NCBI GenBank assembly: GCA_021202525.1
Contig: JAJQCV010000112.1
Location: forward strand, 1-62,015
Direction of reading: 5' to 3'
Source of the DNA: Akkermansiaceae bacterium
GTDB lineage: Bacteria > Verrucomicrobiota > Verrucomicrobiia > Verrucomicrobiales > Akkermansiaceae
DNA: 62,015 nt
A program made the translations under genes and the position numbers. Below are positions 26,522-34,985 of this stretch, one piece after another. The notes beneath the pieces are model-generated. The model was not told the DNA's origin and did no database searches. It saw nothing but the letters and a program-made list of their open reading frames with translations. The first letter of the stretch is position 1; each line of letters begins with the position of its first letter.

Positions 26522-27298
26522 ATGAACCGACAAGTTATGAAAGCGTTCCGCAATCTGGCCTTATTACTGATGGTCCCGGCTCTGGTTTCCTCCCTGTCTG
26601 CAGCAGGAAAACCGGAAATTATCAATGATTATCTTCCGGTCGGCAAGATGGTGGAAGGCTCTGCCGTCAGCGTTTTGCTTGACGAAGGCCTTCAGCCATT
26701 CATGGAAAAGATTGACGGCGTTTTCGGTTCCCTGCCTGAAAAAGACAAGAAGGAGCTGGTGTCCCAGATTGTCCCTGGACAGCCTGTTCCGTATGACGAA
26801 CGCCTGGGCTGGACCAAGGAAGATTATGCCAAATATCTGGAGTGCTGGAAAAAGAAGCAGATCCAGGAAGTGGCTCCCGTAGCGATGGGGATTTTTCCGG
26901 ACGGCGAGCAGGGCATCTGGAATCTGGCAACGGTAGTTCAGCAGGGCCCCTTGCCGATGAGCACGCTCAAGTATGATTCCAATACCAAGTCATGGATTTC
27001 CCCCAACGGCTCCCTGGCGCTGAAAGGCGACGTGTCCTATGACGATATGAACGTGTACGGGGCGTGGAGCGGCAAGGAATGGACGCTGGAGAAGAAGACC
27101 ATTCTCTCCACGCTGACGGAAACCGTCATCCTCGGCAAGACGAAGGATGGAAAGTATGTTTATTTTGTGTACAACATGTCCGAGAAGAATCCGGACAATT
27201 TCGTTATTGCCAATCAGTCCATCGTGCTGCGCGTTCCCATGACCAGCATCGTGGGAGATCCCCTTCTGGAGAAGGCCAAGGCCCGCGCCCGCCAGTAA
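26522..27298 (+). CDS. Secreted protein of unknown function
   Basis: 258 residues with a signal peptide (cut near LSAAG, about residue 28). ATG 26537 (MKAFRNLALLL) is an equally good start, and the only TTGACT upstream (26489-26494) would fit it better. The mature part carries charged helical segments and then a beta-rich half (YDDMNVYGAWSGKEW, VILGKTKDGKYVYFVYN). No family is recognised. It is followed by rsmD after 36 bases on the same strand. Confidence 0.7.
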   Translation: MNRQVMKAFRNLALLLMVPALVSSLSAAGKPEIINDYLPVGKMVEGSAVSVLLDEGLQPFMEKIDGVFGSLPEKDKKELVSQIVPGQPVPYDERLGWTKEDYAKYLECWKKKQIQEVAPVAMGIFPDGEQGIWNLATVVQQGPLPMSTLKYDSNTKSWISPNGSLALKGDVSYDDMNVYGAWSGKEWTLEKKTILSTLTETVILGKTKDGKYVYFVYNMSEKNPDNFVIANQSIVLRVPMTSIVGDPLLEKAKARARQ

Positions 27299-27334
27299 CG
27301 GCTGACATTCTCTTCTTATTCCCGGTTATAAAAG

Positions 27335-27910
27335 ATGCGTATTATCAGTGGATTAGCCGGTGGAATATCCTTGTCCGTCCCCAAGGGGGAGGTTCGGCCC
27401 ACCACGGACCGGGTGAGGGAGGCCCTTTTTTCCATCCTGCATCCTCTGGTCAAGCATGCCGACGTGCTGGACCTGTTCACCGGGTCGGGGGCGTTCGGGC
27501 TGGAAGCCCTGAGCCGCGGAGCAAGGACCGCCCGCATGGTGGACGCTTCCAGGTCTTCCTGCACCACCGCCAAGGCCAATTTGTCCAGGACCAGGCTTGA
27601 GGGCGGCACGGTGATCCAGGGGGATGCCGTCCAGTTCGTGAAGAGGGAAGTGACCGCCGGCAGAAAGTATGATGTGGTGTTCGCGGACCCTCCCTATTGC
27701 AAGGGGCCGCTGGACCGGGATTTTGTCGTGGAACTGATGGAAGCCGGCGTGGCCGGTCTGCTGAAGGATGAAGGCGTGTTCATTGCGGAGGTTCAGGAAG
27801 GTTGGGGGACCGGGAGTGAAGGTTCCGCCGGTTTTGACGGACTGCGCCTGGTGGATACCCGCCGGTACGGGAAAAATATGCTGCTGTTCTATCGATTGCC
27901 GGAGAAGTAA
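27335..27910 (+). CDS. rsmD: 16S rRNA (guanine966-N2)-methyltransferase
   Basis: 191 residues. Landmarks are MRIISGLAGG, RPTTDRVREALFSIL, the SAM-binding DLFTGSGAFGLEALSRGA and the catalytic motif FADPPY. It methylates G966 of 16S rRNA in the small subunit. It is followed by waaA after one base, so the two are translated from one message. In many bacteria rsmD pairs with coaD; here it pairs with an LPS gene. Confidence 0.95.
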   Translation: MRIISGLAGGISLSVPKGEVRPTTDRVREALFSILHPLVKHADVLDLFTGSGAFGLEALSRGARTARMVDASRSSCTTAKANLSRTRLEGGTVIQGDAVQFVKREVTAGRKYDVVFADPPYCKGPLDRDFVVELMEAGVAGLLKDEGVFIAEVQEGWGTGSEGSAGFDGLRLVDTRRYGKNMLLFYRLPEK

Positions 27911-27911
27911 G

Positions 27912-29198
27912 ATGAAAGCCCTTTTATTGTCATTTTGTTATAATATCCTGTACACCATCGGCTGGCTGGTGACGCTGCCTTCCTATCTGCTCAGGCAGAA
28001 GCGCCGGGGGGGATTCGGCACGGGGCTGATGGAGCGTTTTGGCCTGTACCGCGTTTCCTACAACAGGGAGCCGAAGGGTGTGCTGTATGTGCATGCGGTG
28101 AGCGTGGGAGAAGTAGTGATAGCCCTCAAGTTCCTGCGTGCATGGCTCCGGGAGCGCGGCGGTTCCGCCGTGCTGGCCACCAGTACGGCTACGGGGCATG
28201 CCACGGCCATGAGTGCCCAGGTGCCCGGCGTGCGCGTGATTTACGCCCCCTTTGACTTGCTGGGGCTTCCGGGCAGGTGCTTTGACCGGTTTGAACCGGA
28301 AGCCATTGTGCTGGTGGAGGCGGAGCTGTGGCCCAATTTTGCGCGCGCTGCCAAGGTTCGCGGCATTCCCATGGCGATGATTAATGCCCGCATGTCCGCC
28401 AGATCGGAGAGCCGGTACCGCGCGTTCAAGTGGCTTTCCAAGTATTATTTTTCCTTTCTGGACGCCATGGGCGTGCAGGACAAGGGGGATGTGCAGCGGT
28501 TTGAGTCCGTGGGGGTCTCCCCGTCCGTCATCCATGTGACCGGAAGCATCAAGTTTGACCAGCAGACGGCGGATCGCCGTGATGCGAATCCCGAGTTTTC
28601 CGCCATTCTGGAGAAGTTGAAGCGCGGCAAGCCCGTGGTGCTGGCCGCCAGCACGCATGACGGGGAGGAAGTCCTGATTGCGGAGGCCGCCAGGAAAGCC
28701 GGCGGTTTTCCCCTGATCGTCCCCCGGCATGCGGAACGCCGCCATGCCGTGGTGAAGGATTTGTCCGCCCGCGGCTGGCAGTGCATTTTGCGGACGGAAG
28801 GAGAAATTCCTGAAAACCTCAAGGAGAACGTCTGCTATGTTGTGGACACCACCGGGGAGCTGAGGGACTGGACGTCCCTAGCCGACGTGGCCGTGATCGG
28901 CAAGAGTTTTCTGGCGGACGGCGGACAGAATCCGGCGGAAGCCGTTGCCTGCGGCGTGCCCGTGCTGACGGGACCGCACATGGAGAATTTTGATGCCCTT
29001 GTCCAGCTTCTGGAAGGGGTGGACGGCATCACCAGATGCGGGGAGGAACAGTTGCCGGACGTTCTCAAGGAAATGCTGGACAACCCATTGCTGGCGCATG
29101 CGCAGGCTTCGCGCGCCCAGGTGGCGCTGAAGGCCCATTATGGCGCTACGGCCCGCACCATCCGCATGATTTGCATCATGCTCAAGATTCCTGTTTGA
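27912..29198 (+). CDS. waaA: 3-deoxy-D-manno-octulosonic acid (Kdo) transferase
   Basis: 428 residues; GT30 family. An N-terminal hydrophobic anchor is followed by HAVSVGEVVIA, LVEAELWPN (a family hallmark) and a C-terminal GGQNPAEAVACGVPVLTGPH. WaaA adds one or more Kdo residues to lipid A at the inner membrane, so the cell makes LPS. It starts at ATG 27912, one base after the rsmD stop. Its stop overlaps the convergent aspartic-protease gene by 17 bases. Confidence 0.95.
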   Translation: MKALLLSFCYNILYTIGWLVTLPSYLLRQKRRGGFGTGLMERFGLYRVSYNREPKGVLYVHAVSVGEVVIALKFLRAWLRERGGSAVLATSTATGHATAMSAQVPGVRVIYAPFDLLGLPGRCFDRFEPEAIVLVEAELWPNFARAAKVRGIPMAMINARMSARSESRYRAFKWLSKYYFSFLDAMGVQDKGDVQRFESVGVSPSVIHVTGSIKFDQQTADRRDANPEFSAILEKLKRGKPVVLAASTHDGEEVLIAEAARKAGGFPLIVPRHAERRHAVVKDLSARGWQCILRTEGEIPENLKENVCYVVDTTGELRDWTSLADVAVIGKSFLADGGQNPAEAVACGVPVLTGPHMENFDALVQLLEGVDGITRCGEEQLPDVLKEMLDNPLLAHAQASRAQVALKAHYGATARTIRMICIMLKIPV

Positions 29199-30159
29199 CC
29201 GGAGGGGTGTCCGCCGTTTTTTCGTTGTTCTCCGGTGTTGAATGGAGCGGGAGGGCATAAACTTCCCCCTGCGGTGCGTCCACGATGATGTCAAAGTGCC
29301 GGAGGGTGTCCACGCCGATCTGGCGTCTGCCGCCGGTTCCCGTCACAACGAATGAAAGGCCTTCCATTTGGAAGTCCGGTCCCATGTGGAGCGTGGACGG
29401 AACGCCCAGCTTCATGACGGAATGGCTGCCGCTGCTTCCGTTGATGTCCGACGCCATGACTTTGACATGACTTCCGTCCGGGTCCGCCGGCCACTGCTCC
29501 ACAGGGGCCAGAGAGAGCGTGGAGCCGGAGTCCAGGGCCAGGAGAAAGGGCGCGCCGTCCCGGGTACACCGGATGTAGAGGATGCCGGAGGCATGGCGTT
29601 CGACGTCCAGCGGTTTCATGTCTTTAAGGGGGAAACGGGAACGTTCGAGGAATTGCAGGGTGGCGTCCCTGACGGAGAGCAGGAAGGGGCAGAAACTCAA
29701 ATAGTTGATGCCCAGAATGCCGTCCACGCGGATGCGGGTGCTTTTTTGAAGAGGGCCCAGGTCCATGGTGCACCCGTAGTAGTTCTTGATCAGAAGGCTG
29801 CCGATGGAGAAGGATTCCATGGAAAATACCCTCGGTGCGGTATGGACATTGGAGCCGGGGGCAATCTGCACTTCCTGCAGGGCCAGGTCCGGGAAGTGCT
29901 TTTTGATGAATTTGACGTCAAAGGTGGTATGGGAGGCGGCCGTATCCACGATGAGGTTGCACGGGATGCCGTTGATGCGGCATTCCGCAATAAGCAGTTT
30001 GCTGTTGGGGTCCCTTGCCAGTTTGACCGGCTCCATGCCGGTCAGGGATGCAGTGGCCCTGTCCGGAAGGGAAGCGGCTTCTTCCGCGAAGGAGAGAGGG
30101 AGCAAGGACAGCATCAGGAGGCCTGCTGCGGCAAGTGGCAAGCTGCGTACGGGAAGCAT
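29182..30159 (-). CDS. Exported aspartic-protease-fold protein with two active-site motifs
   Basis: 325 residues. A signal peptide ends near LSFAEE (about 25). Two retropepsin-like lobes follow, each with an Asp motif: IVDTAASHTTF in the first (Ala instead of the usual Gly) and ALDSGSTLSL in the second. Clan AA proteases normally pair two D-T/S-G motifs, so both could form one active site within a single chain. Location is probably periplasmic. Substrate unknown. It could also be a non-peptidase relative. Confidence 0.8.
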   Translation of the reverse strand: MLPVRSLPLAAAGLLMLSLLPLSFAEEAASLPDRATASLTGMEPVKLARDPNSKLLIAECRINGIPCNLIVDTAASHTTFDVKFIKKHFPDLALQEVQIAPGSNVHTAPRVFSMESFSIGSLLIKNYYGCTMDLGPLQKSTRIRVDGILGINYLSFCPFLLSVRDATLQFLERSRFPLKDMKPLDVERHASGILYIRCTRDGAPFLLALDSGSTLSLAPVEQWPADPDGSHVKVMASDINGSSGSHSVMKLGVPSTLHMGPDFQMEGLSFVVTGTGGRRQIGVDTLRHFDIIVDAPQGEVYALPLHSTPENNEKTADTPPVKQES

Positions 30160-30211
30160 CCCTTACAGGTAAGCGAGCGCCCGCGGCCTGGCAAGCCAAT
30201 TTGCCGGTGAA

Positions 30212-31333
30212 TCAGTCATGAGCCCGGTGGTTGGGCCTGTGACGGCGTTCCAGCTCTACGCGGTCTTCGTAGTTGCGGGCCTGGACTTTTCTATCCCTTT
30301 TTCCGGCCCTTTCCACGTTCATCTGCCGTTTTTTCTGGCGTTTGGCAAGCTGGGAAATTTCGTTTTCCAGATTCAGGAAGTTCAGGTAGCGTTCCTTGTC
30401 CAGACGCCCCTCCTCCACGGCTTTTCTGATGGCGCACCCGGCGTCCTTGCCGTGGCTGCAGTCCGCAAACCTGCATTCATGGGCCAGTTCCGTGAGGTCT
30501 GCAAAACTTTCCCGGAGCGTGTGCTCGTCCGTCCACATCTGGATTTCCCTGATGCCCGGATTGTCGATCAGCAGGCCGCCGTGCTTGAGAAGCACCAGTT
30601 CCCGCGCCACCGTGGTATGGCGTCCTTTGCCGGTGACTTCATTCACTTCCCCCGTCCAGAGCCATTCGTCTCCCAGCAGGGTGTTGATCAGCGTGGATTT
30701 TCCCACGCCCGAGGAACCTACGATGGAGATGGTTTTTCCCCGTTCCAGGCATTTGCGGAATTCCTTGATGCCCCTGTTGCGGAGGGCGCTGATGCAAATA
30801 ATGCCGCATTCCGGGCAGAGTTCCCGGAGGATGTGCGTGGCTTCCTCCACTTCTTTTCTGGAGAAGAGGTCCACCTTGTTGAGCAGGATGAGGGGCATGG
30901 CCCCGCTGCGCCGGATGAGCGTGAAGTAGCGCTCCATGCGCCTGGGGTTGAAGTCGGTTCCCGGTTCCGTGACGACGGCCACGATGTCCACATTGGCGCC
31001 CAGCACCTGTTCCGCACTGCTTTTTCCCGGCGCCTTACGGGAAAAACAGGTCCGGCGGGGAAGGATGGCGCGTATGACGGCTTCATCCTCCGCTTCTCCG
31101 GGATCGATCGCCACCCAGTCTCCGACGGCGGGCAGTTCCGCATCCGTAGCGGCGTCATGCCAGAGCTTGCCGCTGACTACTACGTCCATGTCTTCCCCTC
31201 CGTCCAGCAAGGCGGTGAAGTTGATCTTCGTTTCCCGGATCAGGCGCCCCGGAATCCATCCGGGTTTGGCAATGGCGTCAAAGGCGTCTTGAAAGTGGTC
31301 GTTCCAGCCTAGATCCTGAAGAGTAACGGGCAT
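30212..31333 (-). CDS. rsgA: Ribosome small subunit-dependent GTPase A
   Basis: 373 residues. The GTPase motifs come in the circularly permuted order of RsgA: NKVD first, then the P-loop GSSGVGKSTLIN, then DNPGIRE. The zinc site CRFADCSHGKDAGC follows. A basic tail after residue 330 is longer than in many homologues. The enzyme helps mature the 30S subunit. It lies about 50 bases downstream of the aspartic protease start on the same strand and upstream of it in transcription. Confidence 0.95.
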   Translation of the reverse strand: MPVTLQDLGWNDHFQDAFDAIAKPGWIPGRLIRETKINFTALLDGGEDMDVVVSGKLWHDAATDAELPAVGDWVAIDPGEAEDEAVIRAILPRRTCFSRKAPGKSSAEQVLGANVDIVAVVTEPGTDFNPRRMERYFTLIRRSGAMPLILLNKVDLFSRKEVEEATHILRELCPECGIICISALRNRGIKEFRKCLERGKTISIVGSSGVGKSTLINTLLGDEWLWTGEVNEVTGKGRHTTVARELVLLKHGGLLIDNPGIREIQMWTDEHTLRESFADLTELAHECRFADCSHGKDAGCAIRKAVEEGRLDKERYLNFLNLENEISQLAKRQKKRQMNVERAGKRDRKVQARNYEDRVELERRHRPNHRAHD

Positions 31334-31432
31334 GAAGGAGCAGGGGGTTGTTTGAGAGAAGCGGTACGCTGCGGCTAATAGTTTATGATGGCTTAATTCC
31401 GGCCGGGTTCAAGCCCGGAAAAGGTATGCCGG

Positions 31433-32092
31433 TCAGGATGACAGGCCTTTCCGGCGTACAAGGCGGCAGGCGCGTTCCACGATCTGGTGGGCGATGTGCG
31501 TTTTGGCCGCTTTTTCCAGCAGGTCCGTCCGGTCCGGATAGATGAGCAGCACTTCGTTTTCCGACGCGTCGAAGCCGATGTCCCGCCGAGAAACATCATT
31601 GGCCACGATCATGTCGCATTGCTTGCGCTCCAGTTTGCCGCGTGCATAGGATTCCACGTCGTGGGTTTCCGCCGCAAAGCCGACCAGAATGCCGCGGAAG
31701 CCGAATTCCGTGCGCATGGAGCCCAGAATGTCTTTGGTGCGCTCCAGTTCCAAAACCATGCGCTCCCCTGTTTTTTTGATTTTGCGGTCCGGTACGGAAA
31801 CGGGCCTGTAGTCCGCAACGGCGGCGCTGAGGATGGCTATGTCCGCATAGGACGCCTGGTTCTGTACGGCGTCATACATTTCCTGAGCGGTTTCCACGGG
31901 AAGGAAGTCAACGCCGTGAGGAACGTCCAGAGAAGTGGGACCGGAGATGAGCAGGACGCGGTGGCCGTCGTGGGCCGCCGCTTCCGCCAGGGAGTATCCC
32001 ATTTTGCCGGAAGAACGGTTGGTGATGTATCTTACGGGGTCAATGGCTTCTCTGGTGGGACCGGCCGTGATGAGGAAACGCATGGGCGGCAT
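31433..32092 (-). CDS. coaB: Phosphopantothenate-cysteine ligase (stand-alone CoaB)
   Basis: 219 residues, matching only the C-terminal half of bifunctional CoaBC. Landmarks are LITAGPTREAIDPVRYI, NRSSGKMGY, SAAVADY and a KIKK segment. The enzyme joins cysteine to 4'-phosphopantothenate in CoA synthesis. Its decarboxylase partner, coaC, is a separate gene at 40743-41282. ATG 32083 (MRFLITAG) is an alternative start. The gene is divergent from the cysteine desulfurase. Confidence 0.92.
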   Translation of the reverse strand: MPPMRFLITAGPTREAIDPVRYITNRSSGKMGYSLAEAAAHDGHRVLLISGPTSLDVPHGVDFLPVETAQEMYDAVQNQASYADIAILSAAVADYRPVSVPDRKIKKTGERMVLELERTKDILGSMRTEFGFRGILVGFAAETHDVESYARGKLERKQCDMIVANDVSRRDIGFDASENEVLLIYPDRTDLLEKAAKTHIAHQIVERACRLVRRKGLSS

Positions 32093-32189
32093 TATGCGGA
32101 ATCGCGGGGAAAAGTGAAGAGTGATCTTGTTCAGCCGGGCATTATGTTCCGGCTTGACTCCTGTTCGTGATTGCGCGAGTTATGAAGGC

Positions 32190-33338
32190 GTGATTTATTG
32201 GGACAATAACGCCACCACCCCCCTTCTTCCGGAAGTTTACGCCGCCATGGAGCCGTTCCTGAAAGAACGGTTTTTCAACCCTTCCGCGGGGTATGCAGAG
32301 GCCAGGCGCGTGCGGGAGGCCGTGGAGGAAGCCCGCGCCGGAGTGGCGGTCCTGCTGGGCGCGTCTCCATCGGAAATCGTGTTCACTTCCGGAGGAACGG
32401 AGGCCACCAATGCCGCCTTCCGCCAGATGGCCCGTGAAGGAAAGGGCGTGGCCGTGCTGTCCACGGATCACGACGCTTCCCTGAAAACGTCCCTTGCCCT
32501 GGGGAACGGGCGCATTTGTTCCGTGGACCGGGAAGGAAGGGCTGTACCGGAAGAATGGGAAGCCCTGTGTTCCGGGGAGGCGGGCGGCGTTTCCTTTGCT
32601 TGGGCCAATAACGAGACGGGCGTGCTTCAGGATGCGGCGGCTTTGTGTGCCGCCGCCCGGCGGCATGGGCTGCCCGTGCATCTGGACGCGGTGCAGTGTG
32701 CCGGAAAAATTCCCGTGTGCCTGCAGGGGATGGATGTGGATTATGCGTCCGTTTCCGCCCATAAATTGCATGGTCCGAAGGGTATGGGATGCCTGTACAG
32801 GTGTTCCGGCGCTCCGTTGGAGCCTGCCTTGTTCGGGGGCGGCCAGGAGTACGGACTGAGGTCCGGCACGGAGAATGTGCCGGGAATCATCGGTTTTGGG
32901 GCTGCGGCCCGCGTGGCGCTCCGGCATGTGGAGGAAGCGGGGCGCGTGAGGCGCCTGCGGGACAGTTTTGAGTCTTCCCTGGCGCAGGCCGTGGACGGAG
33001 TGACGGTGCATTCCGGTGCTGCGGAGAGGATTCCGAATACGTCCAATCTGGCTTTTTCCGGGTGTACGGCCGAGGCTCTGATGCTTTTGCTGGAACCTGC
33101 CGGGCTGCTGTGTTCCGCCGGGTCCGCCTGCCATACCGTGCAGCCCATGCCGTCCCATGTGCTGGCGGCCATGGGGCTGTCCGACGGGGAGGTGCGTTCC
33201 TCCCTGCGTTTTTCCCTGTCTTTCACCACGACGGAGGAAGAGGTGCGGGAGGCCGTGAGGCTGGTGGCGGAGGCTGTCGGGAAGGTGCGCCGCGTCCAGT
33301 CTTCCCGTACCGGTCCCGTGTTTGTTTACAGGCCGTGA
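32190..33338 (+). CDS. Cysteine desulfurase, NifS/IscS type
   Basis: 382 residues from GTG 32190 (reads VIYWDNNATTPLLPEV, where family members begin). PLP-binding lysine is in SAHKLHGPKG, with HLDAVQCAG before it. The catalytic cysteine is in LLCSAGSACHT, in the longer loop typical of group I desulfurases. It releases sulfur from cysteine for Fe-S clusters or tRNA thiolation, and could feed the SufBCD system, which has no desulfurase of its own here. The frame is open to GTG 32121, but that lead does not resemble the family. Confidence 0.92.
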   Translation: MIYWDNNATTPLLPEVYAAMEPFLKERFFNPSAGYAEARRVREAVEEARAGVAVLLGASPSEIVFTSGGTEATNAAFRQMAREGKGVAVLSTDHDASLKTSLALGNGRICSVDREGRAVPEEWEALCSGEAGGVSFAWANNETGVLQDAAALCAAARRHGLPVHLDAVQCAGKIPVCLQGMDVDYASVSAHKLHGPKGMGCLYRCSGAPLEPALFGGGQEYGLRSGTENVPGIIGFGAAARVALRHVEEAGRVRRLRDSFESSLAQAVDGVTVHSGAAERIPNTSNLAFSGCTAEALMLLLEPAGLLCSAGSACHTVQPMPSHVLAAMGLSDGEVRSSLRFSLSFTTTEEEVREAVRLVAEAVGKVRRVQSSRTGPVFVYRP

Positions 33339-33497
33339 GCGGGGGACCGCCTGATGGGCTTTTATGGCGGCGGATTGGCCGTAAAGGAGCAGGGAGCGGC
33401 GCTTTGGGTGGATTGCCCGCTTCTCTTTCCTTCTTGCCGCCGTGCACGGTTCGTGCTAGAGTTTATAGACTGTGGAAAACAGCGGTTTTTCCAGTAG

Positions 33498-33950
33498 ATG
33501 CTTATGAATATAGAACATTATCAGAGCAAGGATGAGGAGGCGGTCCTGAATGTCTGGCTGAAAGCGTCCGAACAGGCCCATGCGTTTGCCGGGGTTGGTT
33601 TCTGGTGCGGCCTGGTGGAGGATATGAGGCAGGTGTATTTGCCGAAGGCGCGGACCTGGATATGCCGTGACGGTGACCGCGTGGTGGGGTTTGCCTGCCT
33701 GGTGGGGGAGGGGGAACTGGCCGCCCTGTTCGTGGACCCGGAACGCCAGTGCCAGGGCATAGGGACGGAGTTGCTGAATTGGGCCAAGGATCACAGCAAG
33801 GGACTGCTGACCGTAGGCGTTTATGAGGAGAATCCGCGTGCATTGCAGTTTTACAAGCGCAGCGGGTTTGAAGAGATCGGCTCCCGTGAAGATGAACTTA
33901 CCGGCAGCCGGGAGTACCGTCTGGAGTGGAAGAGACCGCGCCCGTCATAA
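33498..33950 (+). CDS. GNAT acetyltransferase similar to E. coli YjaB
   Basis: 150 residues; one GNAT domain. LFVDPERQCQGIGTELL is the acetyl-CoA binding motif and VNEQN-like VYEENPRALQFYKRSGF is the C-terminal signature. The overall layout, including the ending after a DELTGSREY segment, resembles YjaB. Substrate unknown; it could acetylate a small amine or protein. It ends just before a bidirectional terminator shared with the convergent DeoR-type gene. Confidence 0.85.
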   Translation: MLMNIEHYQSKDEEAVLNVWLKASEQAHAFAGVGFWCGLVEDMRQVYLPKARTWICRDGDRVVGFACLVGEGELAALFVDPERQCQGIGTELLNWAKDHSKGLLTVGVYEENPRALQFYKRSGFEEIGSREDELTGSREYRLEWKRPRPS

Positions 33951-33957
33951 GCATAAG

Positions 33958-33999
33958 AAAGGGCGGAGGCTTCTGAAGAACCTCCGCCCGAGTTGATTT
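33958..33999. terminator. Bidirectional rho-independent terminator
   Basis: Perfect 9-base stem GGGCGGAGG/CCTCCGCCC (33961-33969 with 33981-33989), 11-base loop. T-rich on the plus strand downstream (GATTTTTAG) and AAA upstream, which gives TTT on the minus strand. It sits between convergent genes ending at 33950 and 34020 and would serve both. Confidence 0.8.
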
Positions 34000-34019
34000 T
34001 TAGTGTGCCGGCAGCCGTG

Positions 34020-34769
34020 TTAGGCGATTTCCACCTTGACGCCGCTCTTTTCAATTTGTTCCACCATTTCCGGGGCAATGGCCTCGTCCGTGATGAGCAT
34101 GCTCACCAAGTTGGGAGCGACCGTGTAGAATGCCGGGCTGTTTGCGATGCTTGTGGAAGGCATGGCGATGATTACCTTGGCATCCTGGGGGATGACGCTC
34201 CTGATGAATTCGGATTGAAGCATGTTTTTGTACCCGGCGCCGTGCTTGGGGGAGTAGCAGTCCGGCGTGAGTACCACCAGTTCAATGTTCAGGGATCCGG
34301 CCGCGTGTGCCGCATCCTGGCCCACGTAGACCTGGGCTTCACGGTCGAAACGGCCGCCCGTGCAGTAGAAGCTGAGGCTCGGGATGCCTTCCAGCCTGGT
34401 CAGAAGGGTTGGGTTGTTGGAGACGATATGCGTGTCTCTGGAGTTGACATGGTTGCAGATTTGGTAACCCATGGTGCTGCTGTCAATGAACATGACGACG
34501 GAGGTCGGGATGTTCTGGACGGTTTTTTTGGCAATCTGGATGGAGACATGGTCCTGAGTGACAATGTCTTCATGAAGGGATTTGTGAGTGAGCGCCAGTG
34601 CGCCGCCGTGAACACGCTTGAGGAATCCCCTTTTTTCAAGGTTAATTAAATCGTTGCGGACCGTTTCATCCGTGACCTTCATCTGCTTGGCCAGGGCAAT
34701 TGTCCTTGCGGCTCCATGCTCGGCCAGGGTTTTCAGAATAAACTCTTTACGTTGGGATGCTAAGTACAT
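34020..34769 (-). CDS. DeoR/GlpR-family transcriptional regulator
   Basis: 249 residues. The N-terminal winged helix (RKEFILKTLAEHGAARTIALAKQM, then VTDETVRNDLINLEKRGFLKRVHGGA, each read in parts) is typical of DeoR. The C-terminal half is the sugar-phosphate-sensing domain. These proteins usually repress sugar-use genes and release DNA on binding a phosphorylated sugar. The gene has its own promoter and stands alone, so targets may be elsewhere. A palindrome just after the predicted transcription start suggests autoregulation. Confidence 0.93.
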   Translation of the reverse strand: MYLASQRKEFILKTLAEHGAARTIALAKQMKVTDETVRNDLINLEKRGFLKRVHGGALALTHKSLHEDIVTQDHVSIQIAKKTVQNIPTSVVMFIDSSTMGYQICNHVNSRDTHIVSNNPTLLTRLEGIPSLSFYCTGGRFDREAQVYVGQDAAHAAGSLNIELVVLTPDCYSPKHGAGYKNMLQSEFIRSVIPQDAKVIIAMPSTSIANSPAFYTVAPNLVSMLITDEAIAPEMVEQIEKSGVKVEIA

Positions 34770-34798
34770 TGGGTTCTGTTTTTCTATATAGAATGTTT

Positions 34799-34813
34799 AC
34801 ACGTTCTACGTGT
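34799..34813. promoter_or_regulatory. Palindrome ACACGT-N3-ACGTGT, candidate DeoR-type operator
   Basis: Six-base perfect inverted repeat with a 3-base spacer, 30-44 bases before the regulator's start codon and directly at the predicted transcription start. A second, looser inverted repeat (TTTCTAAC at 34822-34829, GTTAGAAA at 34854-34861) flanks the promoter. Confidence 0.5.
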
Positions 34814-34822
34814 TAAGTTGTT

Positions 34823-34851
34823 TTCTAACAATTTTTCACGGTCTCAGTCAA
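34823..34851 (-). promoter_or_regulatory. Promoter of the DeoR-family gene
   Basis: On the minus strand TTGACT (34851-34846), 17 bases, then TTAGAA (34828-34823), in AT-rich DNA. The predicted RNA start is near 34816, leaving a leader of about 47 bases that contains the palindrome at 34799-34813. Confidence 0.55.
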
Positions 34852-34985
34852 GCGTTAGAAACATTAACTTTTGACTGTTATTGTGAATAATGCCGATTTT
34901 GTAATACTGAGACAGCATGATAACGATAAATGTACAAAAATATTTACTCAATGCACAAATTAGTTATTATTATGACAGAGATTTG

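Noticed and set aside
34871-34907. A plus-strand promoter starting TTGACT at 34871
   Set aside because: No -10 box at a workable distance (CGATTT at 17, TAATAC at 25), and no plus-strand gene follows.
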